Positions 63,935 to 64,000 of a DNA stretch of 64,000 nucleotides are shown piece after piece. The stretch spans positions 682,001-746,000 of the forward strand of contig NZ_JARULC010000001.1 in assembly GCF_029688625.1 (NCBI RefSeq). The letters are read 5' to 3'. This DNA is from Qipengyuania marincola. GTDB lineage: Bacteria; Pseudomonadota; Alphaproteobacteria; Sphingomonadales; Sphingomonadaceae. The notes under the pieces are model-generated. The model was not told the origin of the DNA. It did no database searches and saw only the letters and a list, made by a program, of their open reading frames with translations. Position numbers and translations under genes: made by a program. How positions within the stretch are numbered: the first letter of the stretch is position 1; every line of letters starts with the position of its first letter.

Positions 63935-64000
63935 TCAGGACAATGCGCGAGAGAAATTATCGAACGTCTTTAGTCGCCTCAGGGCAAAGTCTGTCGGTTC
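63935..64000 (-). CDS. C-terminal end of an unidentified gene, cut by the window
   Basis: Reading the minus strand from the last base gives 21 open codons (EPTDFALRRLKTFDNFSRAL, Ser, stop at 63935) that look protein-like. Orientation matches the GT2 operon downstream, with about 300 bp between in which I see no gene. Too short to identify; could be another glycan gene. Confidence 0.3.
   Translation of the reverse strand, partial: EPTDFALRRLKTFDNFSRALS

Overview
The window is chromosomal DNA of a high-GC alphaproteobacterium, most likely order Sphingomonadales, family Erythrobacteraceae (Erythrobacter/Qipengyuania-like). This is inferred from the style of the RecA, CckA, isocitrate dehydrogenase, UvrA and ArgG proteins, from the alphaproteobacterial LexA box (GTTC-N7-GTTC) in front of recA, and from several hypothetical families typical of sphingomonads. 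No rRNA or tRNA gene and no CRISPR array was recognised.

Layout. 1-2.25 kb: 3' part of uvrA. 2.3-4.25 kb: an AT-richer, apparently acquired cassette of three uncharacterised genes. 4.3-5.8 kb: two tandem paralogues of a helix-turn-helix (terminase-small-subunit-like) protein, each behind an inverted repeat that overlaps its ribosome binding site; the first is C-terminally shortened and the second is split by a small palindromic element. 6.0-8.7 kb: an RlpA-like protein, a gene-free stretch of about 680 bp with UUCG-capped hairpins and a terminator, and argG. 8.9-22.9 kb: housekeeping and hypothetical genes, including cyclopropane fatty acid synthase, an SDR / cytochrome b / molybdopterin lipoprotein operon, a MOSC protein, an rlmN / IspZ-like / methyltransferase operon, an outer-membrane barrel, greB and a soluble lytic transglycosylase. 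22.9-43.4 kb: dapA, smpB, DUF2062-cckA, recA, a GST, UDP-sugar genes (ugd and an epimerase), alaS, a KefB/C-type antiporter, an RTX serralysin-type protease, a GNAT-nitrilase fusion and icd.

43.6-64 kb is a surface polysaccharide locus. The + strand carries a polyprenyl-phosphate sugar transferase, two O-antigen ligase/polymerase-like membrane proteins, a Wza-type export lipoprotein, a Wzc-type tyrosine autokinase with a (Tyr-Gly)7 tail, and a secreted protein of unknown role. A composite-transposon-like segment follows (52.2-60.6 kb). Two nearly identical copies of a defective IS3-family element, in direct orientation, bracket a flippase, an NAD(P)-dependent glycerol-3-phosphate dehydrogenase, a TagD-type glycerol-3-phosphate cytidylyltransferase, a methyltransferase and a TagB/TagF-type CDP-glycerol glycerophosphotransferase. 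Together these enzymes would make CDP-glycerol from dihydroxyacetone phosphate and attach glycerol phosphate to a glycan. Beyond the second IS lies a minus-strand operon for a GT2, a sulfotransferase and a GT4.

The most interesting points are the IS-bracketed teichoic-acid-like cassette in a Gram-negative, the identical multiple lesions shared by its two IS copies, the three-gene cassette at 2.4-4.2 kb, and the structured gene-free region next to argG.
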